From contig NZ_CALXKQ010000001.1 of assembly GCF_944388875.1 (NCBI RefSeq), forward strand, positions 424,199 through 488,198: a stretch of 64,000 nt of DNA, in the 5' to 3' direction. The notes beneath the pieces are model-generated. The model had not been told where the DNA came from, did not search any database, and saw nothing but the letters and a program-made list of their open reading frames with translations. Shown here in pieces: positions 44,653-52,797 of the stretch. Each line of letters opens with the position of its first letter. The stretch's first letter is position 1. This DNA is from an uncultured Brachyspira sp. (GTDB taxonomy: Bacteria; Spirochaetota; Brachyspiria; Brachyspirales; Brachyspiraceae). A program made the position numbers and the translations under genes.

Positions 44653-45630
44653 TTAATAGGATTCCAAAATTGAAGCAACTTCCTCATCTCCTAATTCCAA
44701 AGCAATATTTGCAAGCTCTTTAGCTTTTTTACTTGACAAATTAGGATTTGCATTATTTTCTAATAGTATTAAAGCTATTTCAAAATTACCGTACTCTATA
44801 GCAGATGACAAAGCAGTTTCTCCATCTTTATCAACAACATTAACATCCGCTCCATTCTCCAATAAAATATTAATCGCTTCAGGAGATATTTCTCTTCCTG
44901 AAAATGCTATTAAAGGTGTAATTCCATTATTATTAGCCTTATTAATATTTGTAGTTTTTGATAATATTTTTATAGACTCCACATCATTTGCTATCAAAAG
45001 CGGAGTAATACCTTCATCAGATATTAAATTAATATCAGCTCCATTATTGACTAGCAGAGAAACAATATCAGAATTAGAATTGTCTGCAGCAAAAAATAAA
45101 GGACTCCATCCATAATTATTAACAGCATTAACATCCGCCTTAGCGTTCACCAATAGCTCAGCAACATTATAATTACTGTCATATATTCCAATACCCTGCC
45201 TAGCCCATACATCAGCAGCATAAAGAAGTGCCGTATAATTTCTTTTATTTTTTAAATTAACATCAGCATTATTTTTTATAAGAGCATTTACTAAATCAGC
45301 ATATCCGTAATAAGAAGCTATCATTAAAGCAGTTGTACCCTCGTCAAAAGTTACGCTAAGATCATATTCTGTATCTTCTGCATTTACTATATTTGTTGTT
45401 TCTGTTAAAGTATTATTGATATTTCCAGAAGCAAGCAAATTTGTTATTATATCCATACTAGGATTACCTTCGTATTTTAATAATGCCTCTTCTAAACTCA
45501 TATCCTGAACAGTATCTGATGACAAGTTTTCATTTGTTTCTATATTTTCATTTGAAACTGTATTATTAGATTTTTGAGAACATGATATCATAATCAAAAT
45601 AATCAAAAATGCGTACACTATAACTTTCAT
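44653..45630 (-). CDS. Ankyrin-repeat lipoprotein
   Basis: A 325-residue lipoprotein with lipobox IMISC (Cys17), an Asn/Ser/Glu-rich linker to about residue 55, then six to seven ankyrin repeats (for example TALMIASYYGYADLVNALIKNNADVNLKNK, split over residues ~97-127, and later GETALSSAIEYGNFEIALILLENNANPN). Ankyrin repeats bind proteins; as a lipoprotein it should sit in the periplasm or on the surface. Many spirochaetes carry families of these. The ribosome site is weak (GGA). Binding partner unknown. Confidence 0.87.
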   Translation of the reverse strand: MKVIVYAFLIILIMISCSQKSNNTVSNENIETNENLSSDTVQDMSLEEALLKYEGNPSMDIITNLLASGNINNTLTETTNIVNAEDTEYDLSVTFDEGTTALMIASYYGYADLVNALIKNNADVNLKNKRNYTALLYAADVWARQGIGIYDSNYNVAELLVNAKADVNAVNNYGWSPLFFAADNSNSDIVSLLVNNGADINLISDEGITPLLIANDVESIKILSKTTNINKANNNGITPLIAFSGREISPEAINILLENGADVNVVDKDGETALSSAIEYGNFEIALILLENNANPNLSSKKAKELANIALELGDEEVASILESY

Positions 45631-45694
45631 AATAAATCCAAATATAATTTTAATATCAATATATTAACATATATTCAACATTATATCAATGATT

Positions 45695-46714
45695 TCAGGA
45701 ATCTAATTTCATATCTCCCTTTTTAATAAATCCTTTTTTATACATAAACTCAGAAATTATAAGACTTAATATTGCAGGAAGTATAAAATGAAGAAGAATT
45801 ATTTTTATGAATACATCCGTACTTGCTCCCATAGCTTCTATGGTACCTACCTGTCCAACCAAACCGCTAGTCCCCATACCAGCACCGCTTGAAACATTTT
45901 CCATCTTTAATATTGTTGTACCTATAGGTCCAAGTATAGCTGAAGTTAAAGTAGGAGGTATCCATATTTTTGGATTTTTTATTATATTAGGCATTTGAAG
46001 CATTGAAGTACCAAGCCCTTGAGATATTAATCCTCCCAATCCATTTTCTTTAAAACTGCATACAGCAAATCCTATCATCTGGCATGAACATCCTATAGTA
46101 GCAGCACCTGCAGCAATTCCTGATATATTAAGCATTATAGCTAAAGCAGCAGATGATATAGGTAATGTTAATACCATTCCCATAATAACAGAAACTATTA
46201 TTCCCATAGGAATTGGCATCAAATCTGTAGCATACATTATAATATTGCCTATGAATATCATAATATAATTAATATAAGGTCCTATAAGTTTAGCGGCAAG
46301 AACTCCTAAAACTATTGTAAATAAAGGGGTTACTATAATATCAACTTTTGTTTCTTTTGATATCATTTTACCAAACTCTGAACATATTACACTTGATACA
46401 AAAGCCCCTGCTATAGAACCAAATTCATTTCCTGCCATACCTACCGCAGCAGATGAAAATAATACTAAAGGCGGAGCATTAAGTCCATAAGCTACAGATA
46501 TCCCTATAGCAGCACCAACAACTGACATAGCTTTAATACCAATTTCTGTAAATATTGGCAGATGAAGATAATCTCCGATTACCTTTATAATCAAACCTAT
46601 TATTAAAGAGGAAAAAAGACCAAAAGACATAGCACCTAATGCATCTATTGTGTATGTTTTCAGAGATATTTTAATATTCTTTTTTATAAGAAAATTTTTT
46701 ATTCTATTTTTCAT
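45695..46714 (-). CDS. Orphan PTS EIIC-like membrane protein (PfoR-type)
   Basis: A 339-residue membrane protein with about 9-10 transmembrane helices. It resembles the PTS_EIIC_2/PfoR group: ALGAMSFGLFSSLIIGLIIK, YGLNAPPLVLFSSAAVGMAGNEFGSIAGA, GLGTSMLQMPNIIKNPKIWIPPTLTSAILGPIGT. No EIIA or EIIB gene is nearby, so sugar PTS function is doubtful; PfoR members have been called regulators. The start was set at the ATG giving MKNRIKNFLIKK; a longer frame runs back through a hairpin at 46731-46751 and is rejected. Follows the serine dehydratase genes. Confidence 0.77.
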   Translation of the reverse strand: MKNRIKNFLIKKNIKISLKTYTIDALGAMSFGLFSSLIIGLIIKVIGDYLHLPIFTEIGIKAMSVVGAAIGISVAYGLNAPPLVLFSSAAVGMAGNEFGSIAGAFVSSVICSEFGKMISKETKVDIIVTPLFTIVLGVLAAKLIGPYINYIMIFIGNIIMYATDLMPIPMGIIVSVIMGMVLTLPISSAALAIMLNISGIAAGAATIGCSCQMIGFAVCSFKENGLGGLISQGLGTSMLQMPNIIKNPKIWIPPTLTSAILGPIGTTILKMENVSSGAGMGTSGLVGQVGTIEAMGASTDVFIKIILLHFILPAILSLIISEFMYKKGFIKKGDMKLDS

Positions 46715-46727
46715 TTCTAAAATACCA

Positions 46728-46751
46728 TAAAAGCGGGTAATGTACCCGCTT
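46728..46751 (-). terminator. Hairpin after sdaAA, probable (leaky) terminator
   Basis: A perfect 9-bp stem AAGCGGGTA/TACCCGCTT (46731-46751) with a 3-nt loop, followed on the minus strand by TTTTATGG. It lies between sdaAA and the PTS-like gene. The T run is short, so partial read-through is likely. Confidence 0.6.
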
Positions 46752-46768
46752 ACTTTGATTATCAAAAA

Positions 46769-47644
46769 TTATTTTTTTCCAAAAATTCTCTCTGCTATGG
46801 CACGTCCCGTAGGAGTATTGGCAAGACCTCCCTGAGCAGTTTCTCTAAATCTTTCATCCATAGCATCTCCAACTTCTTTCATTGCAAGTACAACTTCATC
46901 AGCAGGTATAACACTTTTAAAACCAGCACAAGCCATTTCAGCAGATACAATAGCATGCACAGAACTCATAACATTCTTACTCATACAAGGAGCTTCAACA
47001 AATCCCGCTATAGGATCGCATATAAGTCCAAGTATAGTAGATAAAGCCAAAGCAAAAGCATTAGCACATTCTTCAGGTGTTCCTCCCATAATCTCTGCAC
47101 AAGCACAAGCAGCCATAGCAGCAGCACTTCCGCATTCAGCCTGACATCCTCCTTCAGCACCTGCAAAAGTAGCAATCTGAGCTATAATATCCGCAAGTCC
47201 TGCAGCAGTAAACATTCCTCTTACTATATCATCCTTTTTATAACCTTTTTTTTCGCATATAGTAAGTACAGCAGGCATTATTCCGCAGCTTCCTGCTGTA
47301 GGAGCAGCAATTATTTTACCCATGCAGGCATTATAACCGCTTACTGCCATAGCAGATGCTACTACCTCTCCAACAGTATCTCCTAATATGCCTTTACCTG
47401 ATTTATAAAATTTTTCAACTATCTCTACACAATCTTCCTGCTGTCCAGTTACAAAATGAAATTTATCCTTTTTCCCTTTTTCAACAGATTCTTTCATTAT
47501 TTCATAATAGCTAGCCATTTTATCAATAACAGCCTGTCTATCAACTTTTTGGCTTTTAGCTTCTATATCTATTATTATTTCACTCATCTTTACTTTTTTT
47601 TCTGTAGCCTCAGATACTAAGGCTTCTATAGATTTTATATCCAT
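46769..47644 (-). CDS. sdaAA: L-serine dehydratase, iron-sulfur-dependent, alpha subunit
   Basis: A 291-residue subunit. The family signature APTAGSCGIMPAVL (114-127) is followed by Cys-rich blocks (EGGCQAECGSAAAMAACACAEIMGG and GLICDPIAGFVEAPCMSKN) that supply ligands of the 4Fe-4S cluster. It deaminates L-serine to pyruvate and ammonia together with the beta subunit just upstream (24-bp gap, GAGGG ribosome site). A hairpin follows it. Serine breakdown would supply pyruvate and energy in an anaerobe. Confidence 0.94.
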   Translation of the reverse strand: MDIKSIEALVSEATEKKVKMSEIIIDIEAKSQKVDRQAVIDKMASYYEIMKESVEKGKKDKFHFVTGQQEDCVEIVEKFYKSGKGILGDTVGEVVASAMAVSGYNACMGKIIAAPTAGSCGIMPAVLTICEKKGYKKDDIVRGMFTAAGLADIIAQIATFAGAEGGCQAECGSAAAMAACACAEIMGGTPEECANAFALALSTILGLICDPIAGFVEAPCMSKNVMSSVHAIVSAEMACAGFKSVIPADEVVLAMKEVGDAMDERFRETAQGGLANTPTGRAIAERIFGKK

Positions 47645-47667
47645 AATATATTACCCTCATAATTTTT

Positions 47668-48342
47668 TTAATATAATTTATCTAAAAATACAAAGTCCCT
47701 TATATTTTCTATATTTCTAATCTTTTCTTCTATCTCTTTAGATATAACATTTGTCATACCAATAACTATAATTGCATATCCCTTATTAGGACCTTCAAAT
47801 TGAGGTGTTACATTCATATTCTCAATATTAATATCATTTTCAAATATAATAGAAGTAACTTTAGCTATAATTCCAGGAACATCTTTATTAACTATTGCAA
47901 TAGTTGGAAAATCCCCTTTATAATGAACTTCAATACCATTAACCTTATCCAATACTATTAATCCGCCTCCTATAGAAGAAGCTAAAATATTAATTTCATT
48001 GCTTTGTCCTTTAGCCTCAATATAAACACTATTAGGGTGAAAAGCATCTCTTAGTGTAGTTGGAATAAACTCATACTTAAGCCCAGACTTGTCCGCAATA
48101 CTATAGCTATCTCTAAGTCTGGCATCATCAGTTTCAAAACCCAAAAGTCCTGCTAAAATAGCCTTATCCGTTCCATGCCCTTTCCATGTTAAAGCAAAAG
48201 AACCATGCAAGTATATTTTAGCCTCTTTAACATCTTCGCCTAAAATTTTTTTAGCAAGTTTACCTATACGACAAGCTCCAGCTGTATGCGAACTTGAAGG
48301 ACCTATCATTACAGGACCTATTATATCAAATAATGTAGCCAT
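47668..48342 (-). CDS. sdaAB: L-serine dehydratase, iron-sulfur-dependent, beta subunit
   Basis: A 224-residue subunit. N-terminal DIIGPVMIGPSSSHTAGACRIG is the diagnostic serine-binding block of the SDH beta fold. The C-terminal ~75 residues (GDFPTIAIVNKDVPGIIAKVTSIIFENDINIENMNV) form an ACT domain, a likely allosteric serine sensor. It precedes sdaAA in one operon; split alpha/beta subunits are the Gram-positive/anaerobe type. GGAGG ribosome site at good spacing. Confidence 0.94.
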   Translation of the reverse strand: MATLFDIIGPVMIGPSSSHTAGACRIGKLAKKILGEDVKEAKIYLHGSFALTWKGHGTDKAILAGLLGFETDDARLRDSYSIADKSGLKYEFIPTTLRDAFHPNSVYIEAKGQSNEINILASSIGGGLIVLDKVNGIEVHYKGDFPTIAIVNKDVPGIIAKVTSIIFENDINIENMNVTPQFEGPNKGYAIIVIGMTNVISKEIEEKIRNIENIRDFVFLDKLY

Positions 48343-48501
48343 AAAATATCCTCCATTTATTTAAATATAATTTAACATAATAAATAAATTATGAATATAG
48401 ATTTTTTTAATTTTTATTAATTTTAAATAAAAAATTTAAAATATTTTTTTATGAAATGATTTAAATGATTGATATTATTATATATTACTTTTAACAATAT
48501 T

Positions 48502-48542
48502 AAAAAAATAAGCAATGATCTGTAATAATATCATTGCTTATT
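48502..48542 (-). terminator. Rho-independent terminator of the TPR-like gene
   Basis: Minus strand: TAAGCAATGAT pairs with ATCATTGCTTA (11 bp) around a 10-nt loop and is followed by a run of seven T; 20 bp after the stop at 48563. Confidence 0.88.
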
Positions 48543-48562
48543 ATAACTATCAAAAATTATAT

Positions 48563-49399
48563 CTAATATAACTTTTTAGGTATTCTGACATTCTTGAGGG
48601 CTTCTAATCTTTGTACTATAGCCTTTTGAACTTCAAAGTTGCTAGGCTCAACATAGTCAAAATCATATTTATTTGCAAGTATTAGAGTTTCCTTTTCCTG
48701 TACATAATTTCTCATTCTTCTATGAATCAATGACATTCTAAATAATGATAATTTCTGTCTGTATCCATTAAGATATGATTGTCTGTAATAATCTATGGAA
48801 GCAGTTCCTCTATTTCTATTAGCATAATGCTGAGCTAATCTAAAATATATTCTTCCCTTTTCATAATTTTTATATGTATTTTCTGCCATAGCTATAATTT
48901 CTTTTTCTATATTGGCATAATTATTTTCATCTATTAATTTTTCGTATATATATAAAAGACTGAAATAAGCATCCAATTTATAAGCTGGTATAGTAAGATT
49001 TGTAGCTAAATTAATGGCCTTTTTATACTCTTCTATGGCTAAACGGTATGAAGCAGCTCCTCCTTGCTCTGCAGGATTTCCGCCTTCCTTCTCATATATT
49101 AACCCTAAAAAATAATGAGCATCAGCATTGTCTGGATAGTACATCAAAGTCTTATTCATTATATACAATGCATAAGGAGTATCTCCGTTATTTATAGCTC
49201 TCTTAGCTTCTCCTATATAAACCCAAGCAGGTTCCAGCTTGCCGTTAAATAAAGACCTATAAGAATTAGTATCTATCCTAACTGTAGGAACATTATTATT
49301 TGTATTCAAATTATTAAAAGAATTTGTATACTGTGCATTAACAGATAAAGCACTTAATACTGATATCAATAATATAAAAAATGTACGTTTCATATTCAT
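48563..49399 (-). CDS. Exported TPR-like protein
   Basis: A 278-residue protein with a Sec signal peptide (about 1-22, LSVNA-QY). The mature part has three to four tetratricopeptide-like helical repeats: EAKRAINNGDTPYALYIMNKTLMYYPDNADAHYFLGLIYE, split across residues ~64-104, then AIEEYKKAINLATN and YFRLAQHYANRNRGTASIDYY. Probably a periplasmic scaffold. It stands alone before map (84-bp gap) and has its own terminator. A partner is not evident. Confidence 0.76.
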   Translation of the reverse strand: MNMKRTFFILLISVLSALSVNAQYTNSFNNLNTNNNVPTVRIDTNSYRSLFNGKLEPAWVYIGEAKRAINNGDTPYALYIMNKTLMYYPDNADAHYFLGLIYEKEGGNPAEQGGAASYRLAIEEYKKAINLATNLTIPAYKLDAYFSLLYIYEKLIDENNYANIEKEIIAMAENTYKNYEKGRIYFRLAQHYANRNRGTASIDYYRQSYLNGYRQKLSLFRMSLIHRRMRNYVQEKETLILANKYDFDYVEPSNFEVQKAIVQRLEALKNVRIPKKLY

Positions 49400-49483
49400 A
49401 TAAATAACATAAAAATAAAATTATCTTTTTTATAGTTTATCGGTATAAAAAGTTTTTACATTATTAATTTTATTATAAATATG

Positions 49484-50278
49484 TTAACTATTCATATATT
49501 TATTAACTATAGGATCATCCTCCAAAGCAGTTAATATCTCTACACCATTTTCCTTAACGGCTACAGTATGCTCATAATGTGCAGATAATGATCCGTCTTT
49601 TGTTATTATAGTCCAATCATCATCCTCTATTAAAATTGAATGATGCCCCATATTAACCATAGGCTCTATGGCTATAACCATATTTGTTTTTAATATAGGA
49701 CCTGTTCCTGCCTTTCCCCTATTAGGTACTGGGGGCTCTTCATGCAAATTAGCACCTACTCCATGTCCTTGAAACTCTCTCACAAGAGAATATCCAGCAT
49801 CCTCAGCTGTTTTCTGTATTGCATTCGATACATCTCCTAAATGAACACCATCCTTAATTTTCTTTACACCATTAAAAAATGATTCCATAGTTATATCTAT
49901 TAATCTTGAAGCTTCTTCAGATACATTGCCCACTTTAAATGTAAATGCTCTGTCAGAATGATATCCTTTATAGTATACACCTATATCAAGTCCTATAATA
50001 TCTCCGTCTTTTAATATTTTCTTTTTACTTGGTATGCCATGTATTATTTCATTATTAATAGAAGAACATATAGACCCTGGAAACGGAGGATTGCCGTATC
50101 CTTTAAATGATGGTTTTGCATTATGTTTTCTTATATAATCATATACAAATTTATCTATTTCTTTTGTAGAAATTCCGGGCTGAACTATTTTTTCTACTTC
50201 TTTAAATACATTCGCCAATATATGTCCGCTCTCACGCATTAAATTAATTTCTGATTGAGTCTTAATCTTAATAGCCAT
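49484..50278 (-). CDS. map: Methionine aminopeptidase, type I
   Basis: A 264-residue metallopeptidase that removes N-terminal Met from new proteins. Metal and catalytic residues are in place: NNEIIHGIP (H80), GLDIG (D98), YHSDRAF (D109), GHGVGANLHEEPPVPN (metal His), VIAIEPM (Glu) and HYEHTV (Glu). No zinc-finger extension. It starts 12 bp after the bactofilin stop, and the two are cotranscribed. Confidence 0.95.
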   Translation of the reverse strand: MAIKIKTQSEINLMRESGHILANVFKEVEKIVQPGISTKEIDKFVYDYIRKHNAKPSFKGYGNPPFPGSICSSINNEIIHGIPSKKKILKDGDIIGLDIGVYYKGYHSDRAFTFKVGNVSEEASRLIDITMESFFNGVKKIKDGVHLGDVSNAIQKTAEDAGYSLVREFQGHGVGANLHEEPPVPNRGKAGTGPILKTNMVIAIEPMVNMGHHSILIEDDDWTIITKDGSLSAHYEHTVAVKENGVEILTALEDDPIVNKYMNS

Positions 50279-50290
50279 TCTTATATACCC

Positions 50291-50746
50291 TTAAAAAACA
50301 TTTGATGAATTAGTATTCTCTTTAGTTTCATTACTGCTGCTGCTGTTATCATCATCTGGAATTGATATGCCTGTAAAAGATTCCTGAACAACTTTTGTAA
50401 TATCTTTTTTCTGACCACCTGTAATAGTCATCTCTCCTTGAATAACAGCCCCTTCGCCTACGTCTATTTTAGGAGCTTCAATATTTCCCAATACTCTTCC
50501 TGTTTCTATTAAAATAACTTCTCTCTTAGCATCAATATTTCCAATCAAAGTACCTGCTATAGTTATGCTTTCTGTTATTATAGTACTGGTTTTAACTTTG
50601 CCGTTTGTACCTATAATTAAATGTCCGTCAATTTTTAATTCGCCCTCAAATTTACCATCTATTTGAAAAGAGCCTTTGACAATAAAAGCACCCTTAAAAG
50701 ATGAACCATCACCTATTACGCTATTTATTATATCTCTTTTTGCCAT
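50291..50746 (-). CDS. Bactofilin (polymer-forming cytoskeletal protein)
   Basis: A 151-residue bactofilin. The core (about 8-115) is a run of short beta-helix turns with hydrophobic spacing: SSFKGAFIVKGSFQIDGKFEGELKIDG, split at residues 13-39, then VRVLGNIEAPKIDVGEGAVIQG-like turns. Disordered acidic/Ser-rich tails end it (DDDNSSSSNETKENTN). Bactofilins self-assemble without nucleotide and shape the cell; in helical bacteria they influence curvature. Located directly upstream of map. Confidence 0.9.
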   Translation of the reverse strand: MAKRDIINSVIGDGSSFKGAFIVKGSFQIDGKFEGELKIDGHLIIGTNGKVKTSTIITESITIAGTLIGNIDAKREVILIETGRVLGNIEAPKIDVGEGAVIQGEMTITGGQKKDITKVVQESFTGISIPDDDNSSSSNETKENTNSSNVF

Positions 50747-50819
50747 AAATCAAATCTCCAATGCTATATATTGATTTTATAAGTTAACATCGTATATATT
50801 ATAACATATTTTCTATGTT

Positions 50820-51761
50820 TTATCTAGGCTTACAAAAAAGTATGGTTTCTCCTCCCCAAGGAGAAAATGTACGTATATAATATTTATATCCTTCTGTAAT
50901 TTCTTTAATGAATATTGGAACTTTATAAAAATCTTCCATAAATAATTTACCGCCATGATATACAGCAACGGCAAGAGATGGTCTGAATCTATTTATAGTT
51001 TCTTTTGCACCTTCTAATATATTCTTCTCAGCACCTTCTACATCCATTTTAATATAATCTATTCTCTTTATATTATTATCATTAACAAATTTATCAACTG
51101 TAACAGCATTCATTTTTACAACTGGAGTATTAGGCATCATAGAAATAAAATCAACTGTTTCTTCCTTATTCGATAAAAGTACATTTTCTAAAATAACATT
51201 ATTCAGTTTATATCTTTCTTTCACGCATTTTAATGCTTCATAAGCATCAGCATCAGGTTCAAAAGCGTAAATTTTAGCATCATCAGAACATTTTTTTGAA
51301 AAGAAATAAGACGAATCTCCCTTCCAAGCCCCAATATCAAAAATCACACTGTCATTATTAACTTCAAAAATATCTCTAACATCATACTGCTTCATATCAA
51401 ATATATGAAATAAAGCAAAAGCTCCTATCTCTTTGGGAAATAATATCCTTCTAAAAATTAAAAACGATGCCATCCTGCTAAGCCATTTATACGTTGATAT
51501 CGTACCGTATTTAAGGCTGAACATAATTTCCTTTTTTATATTCTGATGAACAGAAGGATAAAATGCAAGCATGTATCTATACTTAATTATCTTTTTAAAT
51601 AGAGATTTAGAATAATCATCTTCAAGCATATTATAAAAAATATTAAAATTATCAGTTTCTATAATAGCCTTAATAAAATTATCAGAACATTCTATTTTTT
51701 CTATTTCCTCTTTACTGAATTTATTTTTTACTATATTTCTGCAGCCTTCTAATATTTCCAT
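50820..51761 (-). CDS. FkbM-family methyltransferase
   Basis: A 313-residue SAM-dependent methyltransferase. The FkbM domain (about 130-285) contains VIFDIGAWKGDSSYFF (SAM motif I), IYAFEPDADAYEALK, NVILENVLLSNKEETVDF and RIDYIKMDVEGAEKNILEGA, the FkbM hallmark. The N-terminal 120 residues are a helical extension. FkbM enzymes O-methylate sugars or secondary metabolites; the substrate is unknown. It lies 23 bp after the TDT transporter gene. Confidence 0.86.
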   Translation of the reverse strand: MEILEGCRNIVKNKFSKEEIEKIECSDNFIKAIIETDNFNIFYNMLEDDYSKSLFKKIIKYRYMLAFYPSVHQNIKKEIMFSLKYGTISTYKWLSRMASFLIFRRILFPKEIGAFALFHIFDMKQYDVRDIFEVNNDSVIFDIGAWKGDSSYFFSKKCSDDAKIYAFEPDADAYEALKCVKERYKLNNVILENVLLSNKEETVDFISMMPNTPVVKMNAVTVDKFVNDNNIKRIDYIKMDVEGAEKNILEGAKETINRFRPSLAVAVYHGGKLFMEDFYKVPIFIKEITEGYKYYIRTFSPWGGETILFCKPR

Positions 51762-51783
51762 AATTCAATCAATCCAATATTTA

Positions 51784-52722
51784 TTAACTAGCTTTTACTA
51801 TATTTTTATGTATAAAAGACATCATATTAATAAATACCCAAATAATCATTATACTTGCAACTATAAGCTCAAATACAGCAATATAATGCCATATAAGATA
51901 ATATTCTCCATTTATGCTTTTTGAATAATTAGCATATTTAAGCAAAGCCTGTGCACCAACAGCTAATGGGAAAGTATATGCTGCAAACAGATGTATAAAT
52001 TTTATTCTAAAAGCTCTTATAAGAGATAAATAAACTTTGAATGTAGTAAATAATCCCAATGCGAGTAAAAAATTAAGAACTGCTGTATTATAGGTTTGAA
52101 AAGCAGTTAAATATCCGCAAAGACATAGATTAGCAGGAGCCCCCATAACAGCAAAAGCTGGAAACTTATCATCAGCTAAAGGTTCATGGAAAATAATTCT
52201 ATAAAATATAAATGGAAATAGTATAATATATAGAATAGTACCAATATAAACTATTATCTGAGATACTTGCGGAAATCCCATGTTAGAACCGCTTACAGCA
52301 GCAACAACTATACCTACAGGCGGAACGAACCAACTTGGAAGTATATGATGCAAATCTTTCAAGTTAATCCTATGAGCAATAAATGTAAAAGCAAATATCA
52401 CATGTATAACTATAGCAATTATCCACATAGCCACACCAAGCGGTCTTACAAACTGTACAACAGAAGATGATATAACCATAACAGCCATATCAAGAGTAGG
52501 TATCGTACTTCCAGCTACAGGATGACTTAAATCATTAAGAAAATCTTTGAATGATGAAAATATTTTAGTTATTATTGTCAATATCAAAATAGATGATATG
52601 CATGCACCAATATATGCAAAATATTTAACACCTGTATATATAGTCCAAGCATTAAATATACCTCCGATACCAAGTGCCAAGCCTGTAAGAGCCAAAGGCA
52701 TTTTATTAATTTTCTTTATCAT
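51784..52722 (-). CDS. TDT-family transporter (TehA/SLAC1-like)
   Basis: A 312-residue protein with ten predicted transmembrane helices and no large soluble domain. N-terminal MPLALTGLALGIGGIFNAW and mid-protein PSWFVPPVGIVVAAVSGSNMG are TDT-family features (tellurite resistance/dicarboxylate transporter, structurally SLAC1-like anion channels). The conserved Phe gate cannot be fixed by eye. The role is probably anion or dicarboxylate passage. It starts 20 bp past the rpoC terminator. Confidence 0.82.
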   Translation of the reverse strand: MIKKINKMPLALTGLALGIGGIFNAWTIYTGVKYFAYIGACISSILILTIITKIFSSFKDFLNDLSHPVAGSTIPTLDMAVMVISSSVVQFVRPLGVAMWIIAIVIHVIFAFTFIAHRINLKDLHHILPSWFVPPVGIVVAAVSGSNMGFPQVSQIIVYIGTILYIILFPFIFYRIIFHEPLADDKFPAFAVMGAPANLCLCGYLTAFQTYNTAVLNFLLALGLFTTFKVYLSLIRAFRIKFIHLFAAYTFPLAVGAQALLKYANYSKSINGEYYLIWHYIAVFELIVASIMIIWVFINMMSFIHKNIVKAS

Positions 52723-52741
52723 TTTTATTTCACTTTATTTT

Positions 52742-52778
52742 AAAAAAAGAGGCTTTCATAATTATTAATGAAAACCTC
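52742..52778 (-). terminator. Rho-independent terminator of the rpo operon
   Basis: Minus strand: GAGGTTTTCAT pairs with ATGAAAGCCTC (11 bp, one G-U) around an 8-nt loop, then a run of seven T. It closes the rplK-rpoC transcription unit 20 bp after the rpoC stop. Confidence 0.9.
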
Positions 52779-52797
52779 CTTATATATTTTATACTAA

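Noticed and set aside
46715..46765. Longer N-terminus for the PTS IIC-like protein
   Set aside because: The extra 17 codons run through the perfect hairpin at 46731-46751 and lack a ribosome site; the ATG at 46714 fits better.
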